64,000 nucleotides of DNA from positions 111,483,741 to 111,547,740 of the forward strand of contig CM041465.1 of the NCBI GenBank assembly GCA_023213395.1. Direction: 5' to 3'. The DNA is from Cycas panzhihuaensis. Its lineage: Eukaryota > Cycadophyta. The stretch's first letter is position 1. The number at the start of each line of letters is the position of its first letter. The position numbers were made by a program, and so were the translations under genes. The notes beneath the pieces were generated by a model. It saw nothing but the letters and a program-made list of their open reading frames with translations, searched no databases and was not told the origin of the DNA. Shown here piece after piece: positions 51,990-63,499 of the stretch.

Positions 51990-52470
51990 TTAAACACTTA
52001 ATCTAGATGCATCAAGAAAACCTAAGTCACTACCAATCCCAAGTTTGTCCATTGATAAATTAATTCTATTATTAGTTATCTCATTAGCATAATTGTTGAA
52101 TCGATACAAGATGTGTTGGAATAAAATACTATGAAAACTTTGGTCTATACCCATAGCTTCTTGGAAGAGGGGCTTCAAGAGAATACTACGTAGAGCTTTA
52201 TTATTTATCATGGTCTCGATCATTAACTTAGAATATACTAATATTTTTAGCCACTTAATTTTCACTTCCGCAACTATCTATAAGCCTTTAATTAAGGCCA
52301 AGAACTCTATTTCATTATTAGAAGAAATCCCTAGCCCCTTAGCATAATCAACTAAAATAGTGACCTTAAGGTCTCTAATAATACCTCCTACCATAATGTG
52401 ACCCAGATAATAATTGGAGGCAAAATTAAAGAAAAGATAATAATGTTTGTTTTTTTCCAAAGGGCTTATA
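51990..52470 (-). pseudogene. RNase H domain relic (RVT_3 type)
   Basis: Minus-strand frame, nearly continuous over about 155 codons with one TAG-type stop. Motifs: GGIIRDLKVTILVDYAKGLG, SSNNEIEFLALIKGL, then a helix KIKWLKIL, and the tail FQHILYRFNNYANEI. The Glu is kept. The first catalytic Asp has become Asn (FNFAS for FDGAS) and the third is lost (VYSK for GDSK). This RNase H type occurs in plant LINEs and as a second RNase H in Tat gypsy elements; flanks do not decide which. Confidence 0.75.
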
Positions 52471-53396
52471 CTTAGCTTTCAAATCATCATGCAACACATG
52501 CTAGACTCTGATATGCAACTCAACCATTAGATTACATTCTCCATCAATTAGAGGCTTACTAACTTAAGCAACTAATCCATGACCTTAAACAAAATGCCTT
52601 AACAACCTAATAATGTGGAACCAATAAGAGAGAGATGACTATAATTTTCCTTAAAAGAGGGCCTTATTTTGAAATAACTAAATGTACTTATAGACTATAT
52701 GACGTAGTAGAATCTAAACCATATGAATGACTAATTTAATCATGAGTTGAAAGAAGCACATGCCTATCCATATGGTATCAAAGTGGACTAAACTCTAGAT
52801 GTTAATAACCTAAGGGGATAAGCAATTTAAAAGCCTCCACAACTAGGTCTAAACTTTAATAGTAAAAGAGTAATTCAATAATAAATTCTTAATATTCCCT
52901 TTAGCTTAACTATATAACATGTAAATAGATGACCCAAAAATCCCCCTTTTACACAAGTTTTCTAAAGTAAAAGTAACTTTGTACATCATTAGACAAATGA
53001 AATGGTCGATTTTAGGAATTGATAGATTAGCCCACAATTATCTACATCCTATGTTTCTAAATAAATTTAAGATAACCTTCTCTTCCTACATCAGTTTAAA
53101 AGCATCCTTAATAAAATATATTCACGGTCTTAAGTGAGGCCCATAAATTAACTCATCTTCTCCTTCTTAGATTTTGATATTTCACTAGGAAATTATTAGC
53201 TTAATATTTTTATACTTTAGATGGATGTAATAAGGAATTCTTGGCTAATCTTGAACCCCTTTTAAGACCCATGGTAGTTTTTCACCCTATCCTTTCTTAA
53301 AAACCCTCCTAACTTTGTGAAACCCTTTTGATCTTCACTATAATTATAGACCTATAATTGGAGTATTATTAATGATCAATGGTAATACCTAAATTA
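52471..53396. other. AT-rich sequence before Copia-F2, nothing recognised
   Basis: No coding frame or repeat pair seen. It may belong to the same old element as the RNase H relic. Confidence 0.5.
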
Positions 53397-54055
53397 AGTT
53401 AGATAATATGAAAAAAATATTTTGAAGGTAAAAGTTTTAATAGGTTAATAGCATAATTTTCCCTCCTAAATTTTTGCAAGGAGATCTAAGGGGGGCATGA
53501 TCTCCCATTTTGTCGAGGGGTGCAGGGGCCACTAGAACCCCCCCGCAAATAGGAGTTTAAGGATAGTATCCCTTGACCTAAAAAGCTAGCACTGTAAAAC
53601 ATACTAAATTGTAAAGAGAATTGGGGTCATTCATTCAAAATATCCTAGATTTAATGGTTGAGTTTTGTGCCTTATATGGCTCTCTCATATAGCCTGATTT
53701 ATGGTTTTTTTTTACCATGTTGATGGTATTTGATGTATTGGATATATTATATTGAGTAGAGGTGGTTGGTTATTCTAATTGTGAGCATTATGCTATAGAT
53801 TATGTGTTTTTCTCAATTCTTGTATAATAAAGATCAATACCTTTCCTATGTGGATGTTTCCCTAGCACAGTGTTAGGGTTTTACCATATTATATCTGGTA
53901 TATATATGATGATTTAACTTTTTGATTTATTTATTATATTATTTCTAGTTTAAGAACTTGTATGTTAAATTTTAATTTCAATTCCTACAACTAGTTGTAA
54001 GATAATTTAAATCTTAGTGGTAGTTTCCAGTTATTGGGACCTAGTTTTCTCAACA
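53397..54055 (+). repeat. Copia-F2 5' LTR
   Basis: 659 bp matching F1 LTRs; the first two bases are AG for TG, and the end is CTCAACA. G- and C-run cluster at about 53461-53544. Confidence 0.88.
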
Positions 54056-54057
54056 AG

Positions 54058-54071
54058 TGGTATTAAAGCCA
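54058..54071 (+). promoter_or_regulatory. Copia-F2 primer binding site
   Basis: TGGTATTAAAGCCA, two transitions from the F1 site. Confidence 0.85.
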
Positions 54072-54126
54072 CATTTATTTTTGTAGCTAGTTTATGAAGG
54101 TTTTAGTGATAGCTTTTCTATACTAA

Positions 54127-54931
54127 ATGGTGAAACTAACAAATGCAAAGTTTGAGGTGGATAAATTCAATGGCAAGAACAACTACGAGTTGTGGAAGTT
54201 AAAAGCATATGATGTTCTAGTCTAATAAGTATTATACGGAACTTTAGAAGGCAAATCAAAGAAACCCATAGGGATGGACAATGATGAATGGGATGATCTG
54301 GATAAAAGAGCTCTTAACACAATACAATTTTTCTTAGTAGATGAAGTTATATTTAACATCATAGAGGATAAGACAACAGTAGGATTATGGACCTAGTTGG
54401 AAAGCTTGTACATGACCAAATCAGTGATGAATCAAATCTACTTGAAGAGGCAGTTGTATTCCATTATGGATGAAGAAAGGTACAAAAATTCTTGATCATT
54501 TAAATATTTTCAATACTCTTATTTGTCACTTGGCTAGTATCGATGTCAAGATTAAGGATGGGAACAAGGTCATTACTTTATTATGTTCATTACTATTATT
54601 TTGGGATAATATTATCATCTCAATTAGTTTTAGTACTACAGATAAGTTAGAATATGATTCTATTATGAGTGTTTTACTAACGAAAGAGGTAAGGAGGACG
54701 TCTAGTCTTAAAACCTCCATACCATAAGTTATAGAAGCAAGGGGTAGAATGATTGAGAGAGGATAAAGCTCCAGCGACACATTGAGGTTAAAGTCAAAAG
54801 GAAAGAAGAGTAAGATCAGATATTAGCATTTCAATAAGATAGGTCAACTTAGGAAGGATTGCTACAAAAGGAAGGAGTTCCAGAAAAAAGAAGATCCAAC
54901 TAAGGAGGCTAATCAAGTGGAGTCAAATTAA
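54127..54931 (+). pseudogene. Copia-F2 gag
   Basis: Starts MVKLTNAKFEVDKFNGKNNY at a real ATG (54127). UBN2-type Gag with NQIYLKRQL near residue 105. The zinc knuckle near 54825-54865 is broken (HFNKIGQLRKDC: first Cys region and His changed). It ends at TAA 54929-54931, a stop shared with F1. Several further stops, including TAG at 54393 where F1 keeps CAG. Confidence 0.85.
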
Positions 54932-54949
54932 GGTACAAATGATGATATC

Positions 54950-57799
54950 TTGGTTACTTATAATGTTTCCCATTATTATCATGATTGGTTATTGAATTTA
55001 GGTGCTTCATACCATATGTGTCCATATAAGAGTTGGTTTTTATCATACCAACCTCTTGATGATGGTGATGTGCTTATGAGAAATGAAGTTTCTTGTAAGA
55101 CAATGGGCATTAGTAGTATTAGAATTAAAATGTTAGATGGTGTAATGATAACATTAACTAAAGTTAGACATGTACCTAATCCACAAAGGAATCTAATTTC
55201 CTTGGGTGAACTATATTGTGGTGGTTATAAGTACACAGATTATGAAGGAGTCTTGAAGGTATTAAAGGATACCTTGGTTATTATGAAAGCCTTAAAGGAA
55301 TAGAACCTTTATATTTCGATGGGAAGTATAGATGTTAGTCATGTAGCTATAGCATCAAAGACTGTAAAAGATCTAGCTCAGTTATAGCATCAGAGACGTA
55401 GGAACATGAGTGAGAGAGAACCTAAGGTGATGATGAACTATAAGTTGCTTCCTAATTTATAGCTTTCAGGTTTGACTATTTGTGAACATTATATTTTTGG
55501 AAAGTAGTATAGACTCAGGTTTAAAGTAGGGAGTCACATTAGTAAAGGTGTTATAGATTATGTACATTCATATATATAGGGAATAACCCATTCAGTATCC
55601 TATAGAGGATCATTGTACTTTGTCATGTTTATAGATGATTACTCTAGAAAGGTATTGATCTAGTTTTTGAATAGAAAATCTAAAGTTTTCGATGTATTTA
55701 AGCAGTCTAAGGCTCTAGTTTATAAGAGAACTAGCAGGTCATTCAAATATTTAAGAATTGACAATAGAGGTAAGTTTAACTCCTTAGAGTTTGACAACTA
55801 TTATAGAGAAGCTAGGATCAAAAGGCATAAGACCACTAGTTATACTTAATAGAAAAATAGCATAGTTAAGTGCATGGACAAGACACTCTTAGAAAGAGCA
55901 AGAACTATGTTGAGTAATATAGGAGTGGAGTAGGGCTTATGGGTAGAAGTTATTTAGATAGATTGTTATTTGGTAATCAGGTCACTGCCACTTGCAATAC
56001 ATTGCAAGATTTATGAAGAGGTATGGACTAGACATCCATGTGACTATTCAAATTTGAAAGTTTTTGGTTGTGATGCTTACTCCTTGAATAATAAAATTCA
56101 ACATTAAAAGTTAGACCCAAAATCCAAGATATGTATCTTTGTTGGTTATGGTGATGAAGATGGTATGAAGGGACATAGGTTGTGGGATTCTATTGCCTAC
56201 AAAATCATTATTAATAGAGATGTTATATTTGATGAATCTCTCTTTATAAAATTATAAAATATAGATGTTGAAGTGAAACAAGAGCAAAAAGTTAAACATT
56301 AATAGGTCAAACTTGAGACCCAACCATCTTTAGAAATAGAGAAGTAGGATGAGATTTCTAAAGATGAATCTGTAGATTTACAAAAGTATGTGGACACTCC
56401 TCCACTAATAATTAAAAGATCTACATGATTCAGTCATCCACATAATAGGTATAAGCCTTTCTATTTCTATTACTTTGGTTCCTAATGATGGTGATCCCAC
56501 ATGCTATCAGGAAGGAGTAGATGATATCCATAGTGAGAAGTGGAAGAGGGCTACGTAGGAAGAGATATATACTTTAAAGAAAAATAATTCATGGGCATTG
56601 GTAGAGATTTCACATGGTAGGAAGACTATTGGTTGCAGGTGGGTTTTCAAGAAGAAAATAGATGTTGATGGAAAGGTTGACAAATATAGGGCAAGACTAG
56701 TGGCTAAATACTTTGCACAAAAAGCAGGTATTGATTTTCATAAGATCTTTTCACCAGTCATTAAACTTATTTTAATTTAAGTTTTCTTAGCATTAGCAAC
56801 TTATCTTGATTTAGAGTTGGAGTAGTTAGATATAAAAATATCTTTTCTGTATGAAGATTAAATGAGGAGATCTATATAGATTAGTTAGAAGGGTTTGTAC
56901 AAGATGCCAAGAAAAGACTTATTTAAAGGCTTAGGAAATCATTATATGGCTTGAAACAATCACTCAAGCAATGGTACAAGAAGTTTGATGCCTTCACAGA
57001 GAGGTAATATTTTAAAAGAAATGAGTATGATTATTATGTTTACTTTGAATTCTTAGACAATAGCTTATTTATTATCTTAGTATTGTATATTAATGACATG
57101 CCAATTGTAAGCAAGAGTATGGTAGAAATAAAAAAGTTAAATCCTTAATTAGCTAGGACTTTTGATATAAATGATCTAGGAGTTATAAAATAAATCTTAG
57201 GCGTGGAGATACATAGAGACATAAAAAATGGTAAGCTATGGTCATCACAATAGAAATACATGGAGAATGTGCTAACTACATTTGGTATAGTAAATGTGAA
57301 ACTAATTAGTATCCCATTGGCTTCCTATTTCAAGATTTCTTTGAGTATGAGTCCTAGTAGTAAAGAAGAAAATAATTATATATATCATATACTTATGTCA
57401 GTGTAGTAGGAAGTTTGATATATGCCATGGTATATATAAGACCTAACATTTCACATGCAGCCAATGTAGTTAGCATGTTTATGGAAAATCCAGGAGAGGA
57501 ACATTAGATAGTAGTTAAATAGGTGCTTTGGTATTTGAGGAGTACAAATGATTATTACATGACCTTTAGTGGCACAGGTAATCAAGTTTGTAGATATATT
57601 AATTCAAACTTTATAAGAGATATAGATAAGAGAAGGTATATTTTAGGTTATGTGTTTACTCTTATAAATAGTTTGATTAGTTAGATATCAAAATTATAGA
57701 GTATAATGATACAATCGACTACAAAAACAAAATATATTACTTCAGCATGCTTATAATGAAGTAATCTGGTTGTAGGGTCTATTGGTTGATCTTAAAATA
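54950..57799 (+). pseudogene. Copia-F2 pol: protease, integrase, RT, partial RNase H
   Basis: The protease reads LLNLGASYHM, with the catalytic Asp changed to Asn (54995-54997), and continues open to 55303. Integrase about 55520-56250 keeps FIDDYSRK and RIDNRGKF, and its C-terminal part includes NLKVFGCDAYSLNN and FVGYGDEDGMKGHRLWD, absent from F1. Reverse transcriptase about 56500-57200 has the box YINDM: the first Asp is Asn (57092-57094). RNase H ends mid-domain at 57799 after LVDLK. Stops are mainly TAG. Confidence 0.9.
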
Positions 57800-60700
57800 T
57801 GGATGTATACCCCAAGGGGTTACTGAGTCTTAACTATCCTGTTAGCTATGGAAGCTAAGAATAGGAGGAAGGAAAGTAAGCAAGATACCCTCAAAGGGTG
57901 TCTACATATTGGAATGCAGGTTTGAGGACCCTCAACTGAATGTAAGCCACCTCTCTTCTAAGGGTCTTATTATTGCATAATAAGAGGGGGTAACAAATGG
58001 ATCCTTATGCTATCGAGTAGTCAAGGTAGGGATCTCCTATCCTTAGGGTAAAAGAGGGCAAAAAAGATCTCCTTTTGAAGAGGAGATGATAGAGTAATAA
58101 TTCCTTATAGAAAGGAACCATAGAAACAAGAAGGAAGGGGTGGCGATTATTATAAATGAGGGTCCACGGTAGGTAGTTTGGTGATTAAAGGGTTATCCTT
58201 AAGAAGCTAAGGTTCGTAATATTAGGTGTATGGAGTGAGAATATGTTGTAATCGCTTGATTGCAGTTAGGTTTTGGACTTCCCTTCAAGTTGTGGGTGGA
58301 AGAGAGGTAGGTTGGTGCTTACTTGTTCATTATAGGTGGGTATATTTCCAATTAATGATTATGGTAGTGTTTAATTATTACAATGCTTATATTGTAAATA
58401 AAAGATGGTGATAAAGTAAACTAATTTATCTACCTCACTCTCAATTCCTTTTCTCTTAAAAGATTAATTAAGGCGATGAAAGGGAAGAGAGAGAGTGCAA
58501 TGACCACCTATATGCAACTAGTTCCCTTTCTCAATGCAACTAATAAAAGTGACATAATAATATTTCCTATTAGTGCAAGGAAGGAATCAAGTATACTTCA
58601 CTTTTTTCTTTTTAATATGGGATGCACAGAGTTAATGAGAAAGAGGAAATATGCAAAACTTTATTCGTAATACACAAAAAGAGGAGAAGGGGTGTTTAGT
58701 TCATGTTACACTTTCCTTCCAGTATAATATGCAAATGTGGGAAAGAAAAAAATAAAATATTTTCCCTTTTGATATACTTTATTCAAGGGTTAAAAGGGGC
58801 TGAATGGAATGAAGAGAGGAAGGGTTGGATGGAGTGCATCGAGATATATGATGGCGAATAAAGCAGTGCAACTCTTCCTCCATGCACCCTCTTCCCCGAC
58901 AACTTCGCTTCCCTTGTCATCGTAATGTTGCTGATAAAGTTTTGATGGGGTTTCCTTACCTTCCCCAAGTTCGAACAAACAAAACAAAGAGAGTATCAAA
59001 AAGGAAAGTGTAACATAAACCAAAATAAGAAACAATGTTATCTCTTAATGGAAATTGCTAAGTTTATAGACAGATCCACCTTTACCTAAGTCACGTAATA
59101 AAAAATTTCTCCAAATAATAAATATTCATACATACATGGAAACTTACTAATGAAAGATGTTTGGAATGTTAATTTGGTTGTGCAACAACAAGCAAGATAC
59201 CAAGTAATAGTTTTAATATCTATTGTGACATAGAACATGCAATGAGCAAGAGAAGTAAGGAGTAAGAAGGAATGGGAGTGTTGCCTCAGAATGGTGAGTT
59301 CCAATACAATTTAGGTTTCTCCCAAATGGACAAATAGGGCATCATGACTGAGTAGTGATTTCTCAATTGTAAAGCATTTTAAGGTGGGGTGACAAACCAC
59401 CAATAAAGAAAGTTACAAGTTTCACATCCAAGTATCACACTAGTTAAGGCGTGGAGGAGAAGGATCTTAGCCAACATTGAGGAGGGGATTACCCTAGTGG
59501 AAGGGGGCTTTTAGAGCTAGAAATCAAACCTAATGTCCTCCCTATGATCTCCTTTAGCTACTCTTATCCTCTCTATACCAGTAACTAATGATTTGGAAGA
59601 TGAAACTAGAGGTTTTATGATAGGGTAAGGGGTTACCTCTATGATTTATAGTAGGTTTACTCCTAATGATTATGTAAAGAGGCTTCTAAATCTAAAAATT
59701 ATTAAGGAATACCGCAACTAATCAAAAGGATGAAATAAAACTTTGGTGTATGGCAACAAAATCATAGTAAAATAACTTACCTTTTTGAATGAAAGTAGGA
59801 TTGATGTAGGTGATAGGTTTTGGCTTGTGAAATAAGAGTTTTAGATAAAGGTTTTATGTTTTTAGAAGATAAACTAGCTTCTCTTTGAGGCTTGATAGCT
59901 TGTATCTAATCCAATACTATTGTTGAGCTTGATCATGCTTACTTTCCTTTGCTAAATTTTGTTATGTGCATGGACTATAAGTAGACCTACAAAGGATGAG
60001 AGCTTTTTTGAGACAAAAATGTGAAAATTTTTATAGAAAAATGAGTTGGAGAGAGCAAAAAAAAGTTTGAATTTAGGTTTTTATAGTTTAGGTAAGGGCT
60101 TGGGATTGTTAGGGCCTGATCTAGGTTGGTCTCAATGTCAGCTCTAATATTAGGCCTGCAATAAATGTAATTTAACAATTTTTGGTCAAGTTTAAAGTTA
60201 TAATAGTCACACAATGAATTTGTTCACGACACTGCTAATATATCAGTGGTACCTCTATTATATTAGTAGTACACAATAATCAAAGTGGTGCAAATAAAAA
60301 GGGCAAGGAGAGGGGTGACAACAGATCAATAAATTTTGATGAAAATTGATAAAAAATTAATCAAAGCTAGTAAAAGTGAGGGACAAAACTTTTGTTGAGA
60401 ATTGGACTTCCTCCCTAAAGGTTTGTGAATCAGATCTGGGTTATTTTCCAAATCAAAATTTGGTAGAAACACATAAGAAACACACTAAAATGAGACAAAA
60501 CTCATTAGAATAATGGTTACTAATGGTTCTGGGATATGAATAAAAACCAAACCATTAATCATCAGTGAAATTTACAAGTAAACCTTTACATAGAGTGAGT
60601 GATAAGTGGCATCTTTCCATCAGAAACCTCAATAGGCCGTCCTTGGTAGACTAAGGGATAAATGAGGCATAGCAAGAGGGGACAAGATGCTACAACAAGG

Positions 60701-60997
60701 CACAAGTCAAGCTGAGAATCACCCAAACTGAGCTACAAAGATATATGAGGACCTATTGCCAAGAGGGTATCAACCATGGGAGCTTAATGGTTCCATTGGA
60801 CTAGAGTCTTAGTCATCATAGGCAGGAGCACCCACACAAGTAAGGGGATTAAGTAAGCAATCCAAGTAATTAAGCAAGCATACGAGCATCTTGTGCCATA
60901 ATAGTTGTAAAAATATAATAGAACGTAAGGGATAAAATATATACCTAATCTTACCCATATGATGGCATCCTAATCCATTCCCGATGGCTAGGAAACA
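57800..60997 (-). repeat. Gypsy-C2 3' LTR
   Basis: 3,198 bp, reverse complement of the Gypsy-C LTR type: starts TGGATGTATACC (end of the LTR), passes GTGTCTACATATTGGAATG near 57898 (as in the solo LTR near 11325), TTTCCTTACCTTCCCC near 58949, and ends CTAGGAAACA. It is about 430 bp longer than the other copies, so it may hold an insertion I could not delimit. Short frames here (58226-58670, 58783-59304, 59987-60214) are not genes. Confidence 0.82.
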
Positions 60998-61010
60998 CTA
61001 CCCCCTTAGC
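60998..61010 (-). promoter_or_regulatory. Gypsy-C2 polypurine tract
   Basis: Minus-strand GCTAAGGGGGTAG next to the LTR, as in Gypsy-C. Confidence 0.85.
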
Positions 61011-61639
61011 AACAAAACCTCATCGCTCAGAAGCATTGGACAATGGTGAATGCTGTCAATATAATCTTATTAGTAAAAGTGTATAAAACTCATGTTGGTA
61101 ACCAAGGTGAGTGGCGAGTGTCACAACAAGATACATGGATGGGAAACACATGTTTAGGTAAGGAATAAGAGGTTTGGCTTAGTTAATCCTTAGGGTACAA
61201 ATCCCTAGACCCAAAATATATGCCAGATGATGGAAAGGAGGCCAAGGGGTTGCCTATAGTGACACCTAAGCAAGTAGTATAACCCTAGAAAATAGACTGG
61301 AATCAGGATCCCTATAGAAAAGGAAGGAGTAGTAGAATAAAGGAAGGAGATGAGGGGATACCCTATTTCCTTAGTATACAAGGTAGCCATAACATAAACA
61401 TAATCTAGGAATAACATAAACATAATCCCAAAAGATGCAAACATTACTAGAAAGCATGTAAAAATTGCACCAGGGATGATACGAGAGTCAATCAAAGAGA
61501 CAAACTTGTAGTCACCATAGTTTAACCTCATCAATGGCCTATTTTTTAAGGTGTGAAGGGAAGGATGACCAGAAAAACCTCTCAAGAGACAGGGGATTAA
61601 CCCACATGGTTGGTTAAGGATCATCCAAGAAAGGGAGGT
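61011..61639 (-). other. Gypsy-C2 3' internal region
   Basis: The first 90 bases align with the Gypsy-C sequence before its 3' LTR. A 139-codon minus-strand frame (61205-61624) is hydrophobic and has no family motif; I do not call it a gene. Confidence 0.5.
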
Positions 61640-62060
61640 AACACTCTAAAATAAAGCAGACGAGGCTATTTACTTTAACATTCTAATCATGGGGGACATG
61701 CTAGATTTCCACCAAGGAAGAAGAGGATAAAAGAGACCTGGCACTCAAGGCAAGGGATCTCAGTCAAGAGTAACGACCTTTATAGATTTGAGTCAGTTGT
61801 GAGATAATGACCTAAGAATCATAATGGAGAATGACAAGGCCATAATGGAAGAGAAGTCCATTAGTAAGTTCCTTAATAATAATTATGTACTCAGTATCAT
61901 TATTCATGGCCTCAGGTAAGAATACTTTAGAACATATGAAGTCATATCTAAAAGGATCACAAATGATCCAGGTGATGCTGGAAAGCCCTAAGTTATCATG
62001 ACCACCACCATTAGTATAGATAAGAAGAGTCATGGTGATGAGAAATAGATTGTAGTGCAA
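61640..62060 (-). pseudogene. Gypsy-C2 RNase H domain, probably the second RNase H of Tat elements
   Basis: Minus strand: YTNGGGHDNLGLSSITWIIC (the first Asp of YTDG is Asn), then NNDTEYIIIIKELTNGLL with the Glu, then LVILHYDS with the Asp. After one frameshift it continues SQLTQIYKGRY and SSLVEI-HVP, the end of an RVT_3 RNase H. Tat-lineage elements are known to carry such an additional archaeal-type RNase H; Gypsy-C has lost this region. Confidence 0.72.
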
Positions 62061-62679
62061 GGAAAGGAAATGGTCAAAAGAAGCTTCTATAACTCACGAT
62101 AACTTAGAAAACCAACCATAGGGGATGGGAGAGCCTTGCAGATAGGCTACCGAGCCTATGGAGGGCATGCCTTATGGATGGAGGAGAGTTATCATAGCGA
62201 TAGTTTGTTTAACATATTCTTAGAGTTAGTGTAGGGCTAACTAGGGACCTAAGAGATGAAGGGGATCTCATTAGGAGCCTTAGGGGATTAAACAAATAGC
62301 AAAATTAAAATTAGGGCACTAGAATGGGCTAACTGAGTATAAACTCTAATAGTGTTTTGAGTGATGCAAAAATTAAGTAGAGAGGCTCATGAGAAGGGCC
62401 AAAAGGAGGTGCGATAAATACGTAAAATGCTTGAAAAAGGGTACATCTAGGGGTAAAACTAGGCCTGGGCCCTAAAGGGATTAAAGATAAGCTAGAGGAG
62501 ATGGTCTTGGTGTCTTTTTTATGGTAGAGAAAGGGTGTAGTACCCCAGGAAGCTGCACAAATAAAAGAAAGGTGAGGGGTGAAAATGAGATTTATTTTCA
62601 TGATCCCTCATATAGATCCAAAGCTCTAGACTTCCCGCATCCTATTCTATCACTTTTTCATACACTTAAGGTAGAAGAT
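62061..62679 (-). other. Gypsy-C2 pol gap region
   Basis: 620 bp where reverse transcriptase should be; I see no RT motif. The minus-strand frame at 62329-62601 is proline- and serine-rich and may be spacer. Confidence 0.45.
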
Positions 62680-63045
62680 CTAACTATTAGACCATCGCAT
62701 AAAGAGAGCTCTTAAACTTAGAAGCGAGAGATGGCAGTAGTTAGACTCGATCTGGTATGTTAATTTAGGGTTTAGCCCCTCAATTTTGGTTTTTACCATC
62801 AATGCTCTTTTATTATATTTTAGGCCTTTTATAGATGAATTGGGACTCCCAATATTTATTTGAGGAGTCCTAGGCTGGGGCTCGAGACTCTGAAAAAGTT
62901 GAGAGGAATACCTCCTACGAATGTTGAGGAGGGATATGGGACAAGGAGGTTCCTTATACTCATCATTGAACTCATGGTCACTCATGACGAAAAGCTCTCT
63001 ATAATTGCCTACACTAATAAGGGCAAAATATATGAGGTTTGAGTG
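62680..63045 (-). pseudogene. Gypsy-C2 protease-RT spacer
   Basis: Minus-strand FALISVGNYRELFVMSDHEF and CPISLLNIRRRYSSQLFQS match the Gypsy-C spacer near 38050-38190 (FGPISVRSCGYLALFSDDES, HPVSFLYTSRRYPSYS). This fixes the element's family and orientation. It is cut at about 63045 by the Copia-G primer-site end. Confidence 0.75.
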
Positions 63046-63071
63046 ATGGAAAAATAATATAGCACTAAGTA

Positions 63072-63083
63072 GCTCTAATACCA
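63072..63083 (-). promoter_or_regulatory. Copia-G primer binding site
   Basis: Minus-strand TGGTATTAGAGC, two bases from the LTR, with the same AGCTA continuation as Copia-A. Confidence 0.8.
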
Positions 63084-63085
63084 AA

Positions 63086-63483
63086 TGTTGGAAATAGAAT
63101 GCAGGAGAACAGGGTAGAACACAAAATAATCTTTAATACATCAATACTTTAATACATTGTTGTTACATGAACTAAAAACTCATTATATTCAATCCATGTT
63201 GATAGAGAAGAGTAATATAAATTTCCCTATATAGGCGGTGTCTGAAGACACCAGGGTTGCACACCCCTCAATATATATAATTTTGGAGGAGGAGGGAAAC
63301 TCCTCAACCCCTGAAATTTAAATTATAATAAAATAATATTAACTTAACTCAAAGTAAACTTTAACTCAAATTAACATTAACTTACCCACACATGTTGAAC
63401 ACCCACATGTGTAAATTGAAGATGATGAAGTGTGTTCCCCTGGTTGGAAGGTGGGAGTGGAGTGATGACTATTAACTCCAACA
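63086..63483 (-). repeat. Copia-G LTR
   Basis: 398 bp with inverted ends TGTTGGA and TCCAACA. It has the Copia-A type layout: GC-rich segment, TATA-like stretch near 63267-63279, GGTGT. It has a primer site on one side and a polypurine tract on the other. Confidence 0.85.
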
Positions 63484-63499
63484 TTCTCCCTATTAATGG
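63484..63499 (-). promoter_or_regulatory. Copia-G polypurine tract
   Basis: Minus-strand CCATTAATAGGGAGAA, aligned with the Copia-A tract. Confidence 0.75.

Larger units (their letters stand above)
53397..57799 (+). mobile_element. Copia-F2, Ty1/copia element cut by Gypsy-C2
   Basis: Second member of the F family, plus strand: 5' LTR, primer site, gag, protease, integrase, reverse transcriptase and most of RNase H. It stops at 57799 where a reversed Gypsy-C-family LTR begins; the remaining RNase H and 3' LTR should lie beyond the window. It has the integrase C-terminal part that F1 lacks, but lost catalytic residues in protease and reverse transcriptase. Confidence 0.92.

Noticed and set aside
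61205-61624. Hydrophobic 139-codon minus-strand frame that could look like a membrane protein
   Set aside because: It overlaps the end of the RNase H segment and the element's 3' region; no start context or family motif, and AT-rich decay produces hydrophobic frames.
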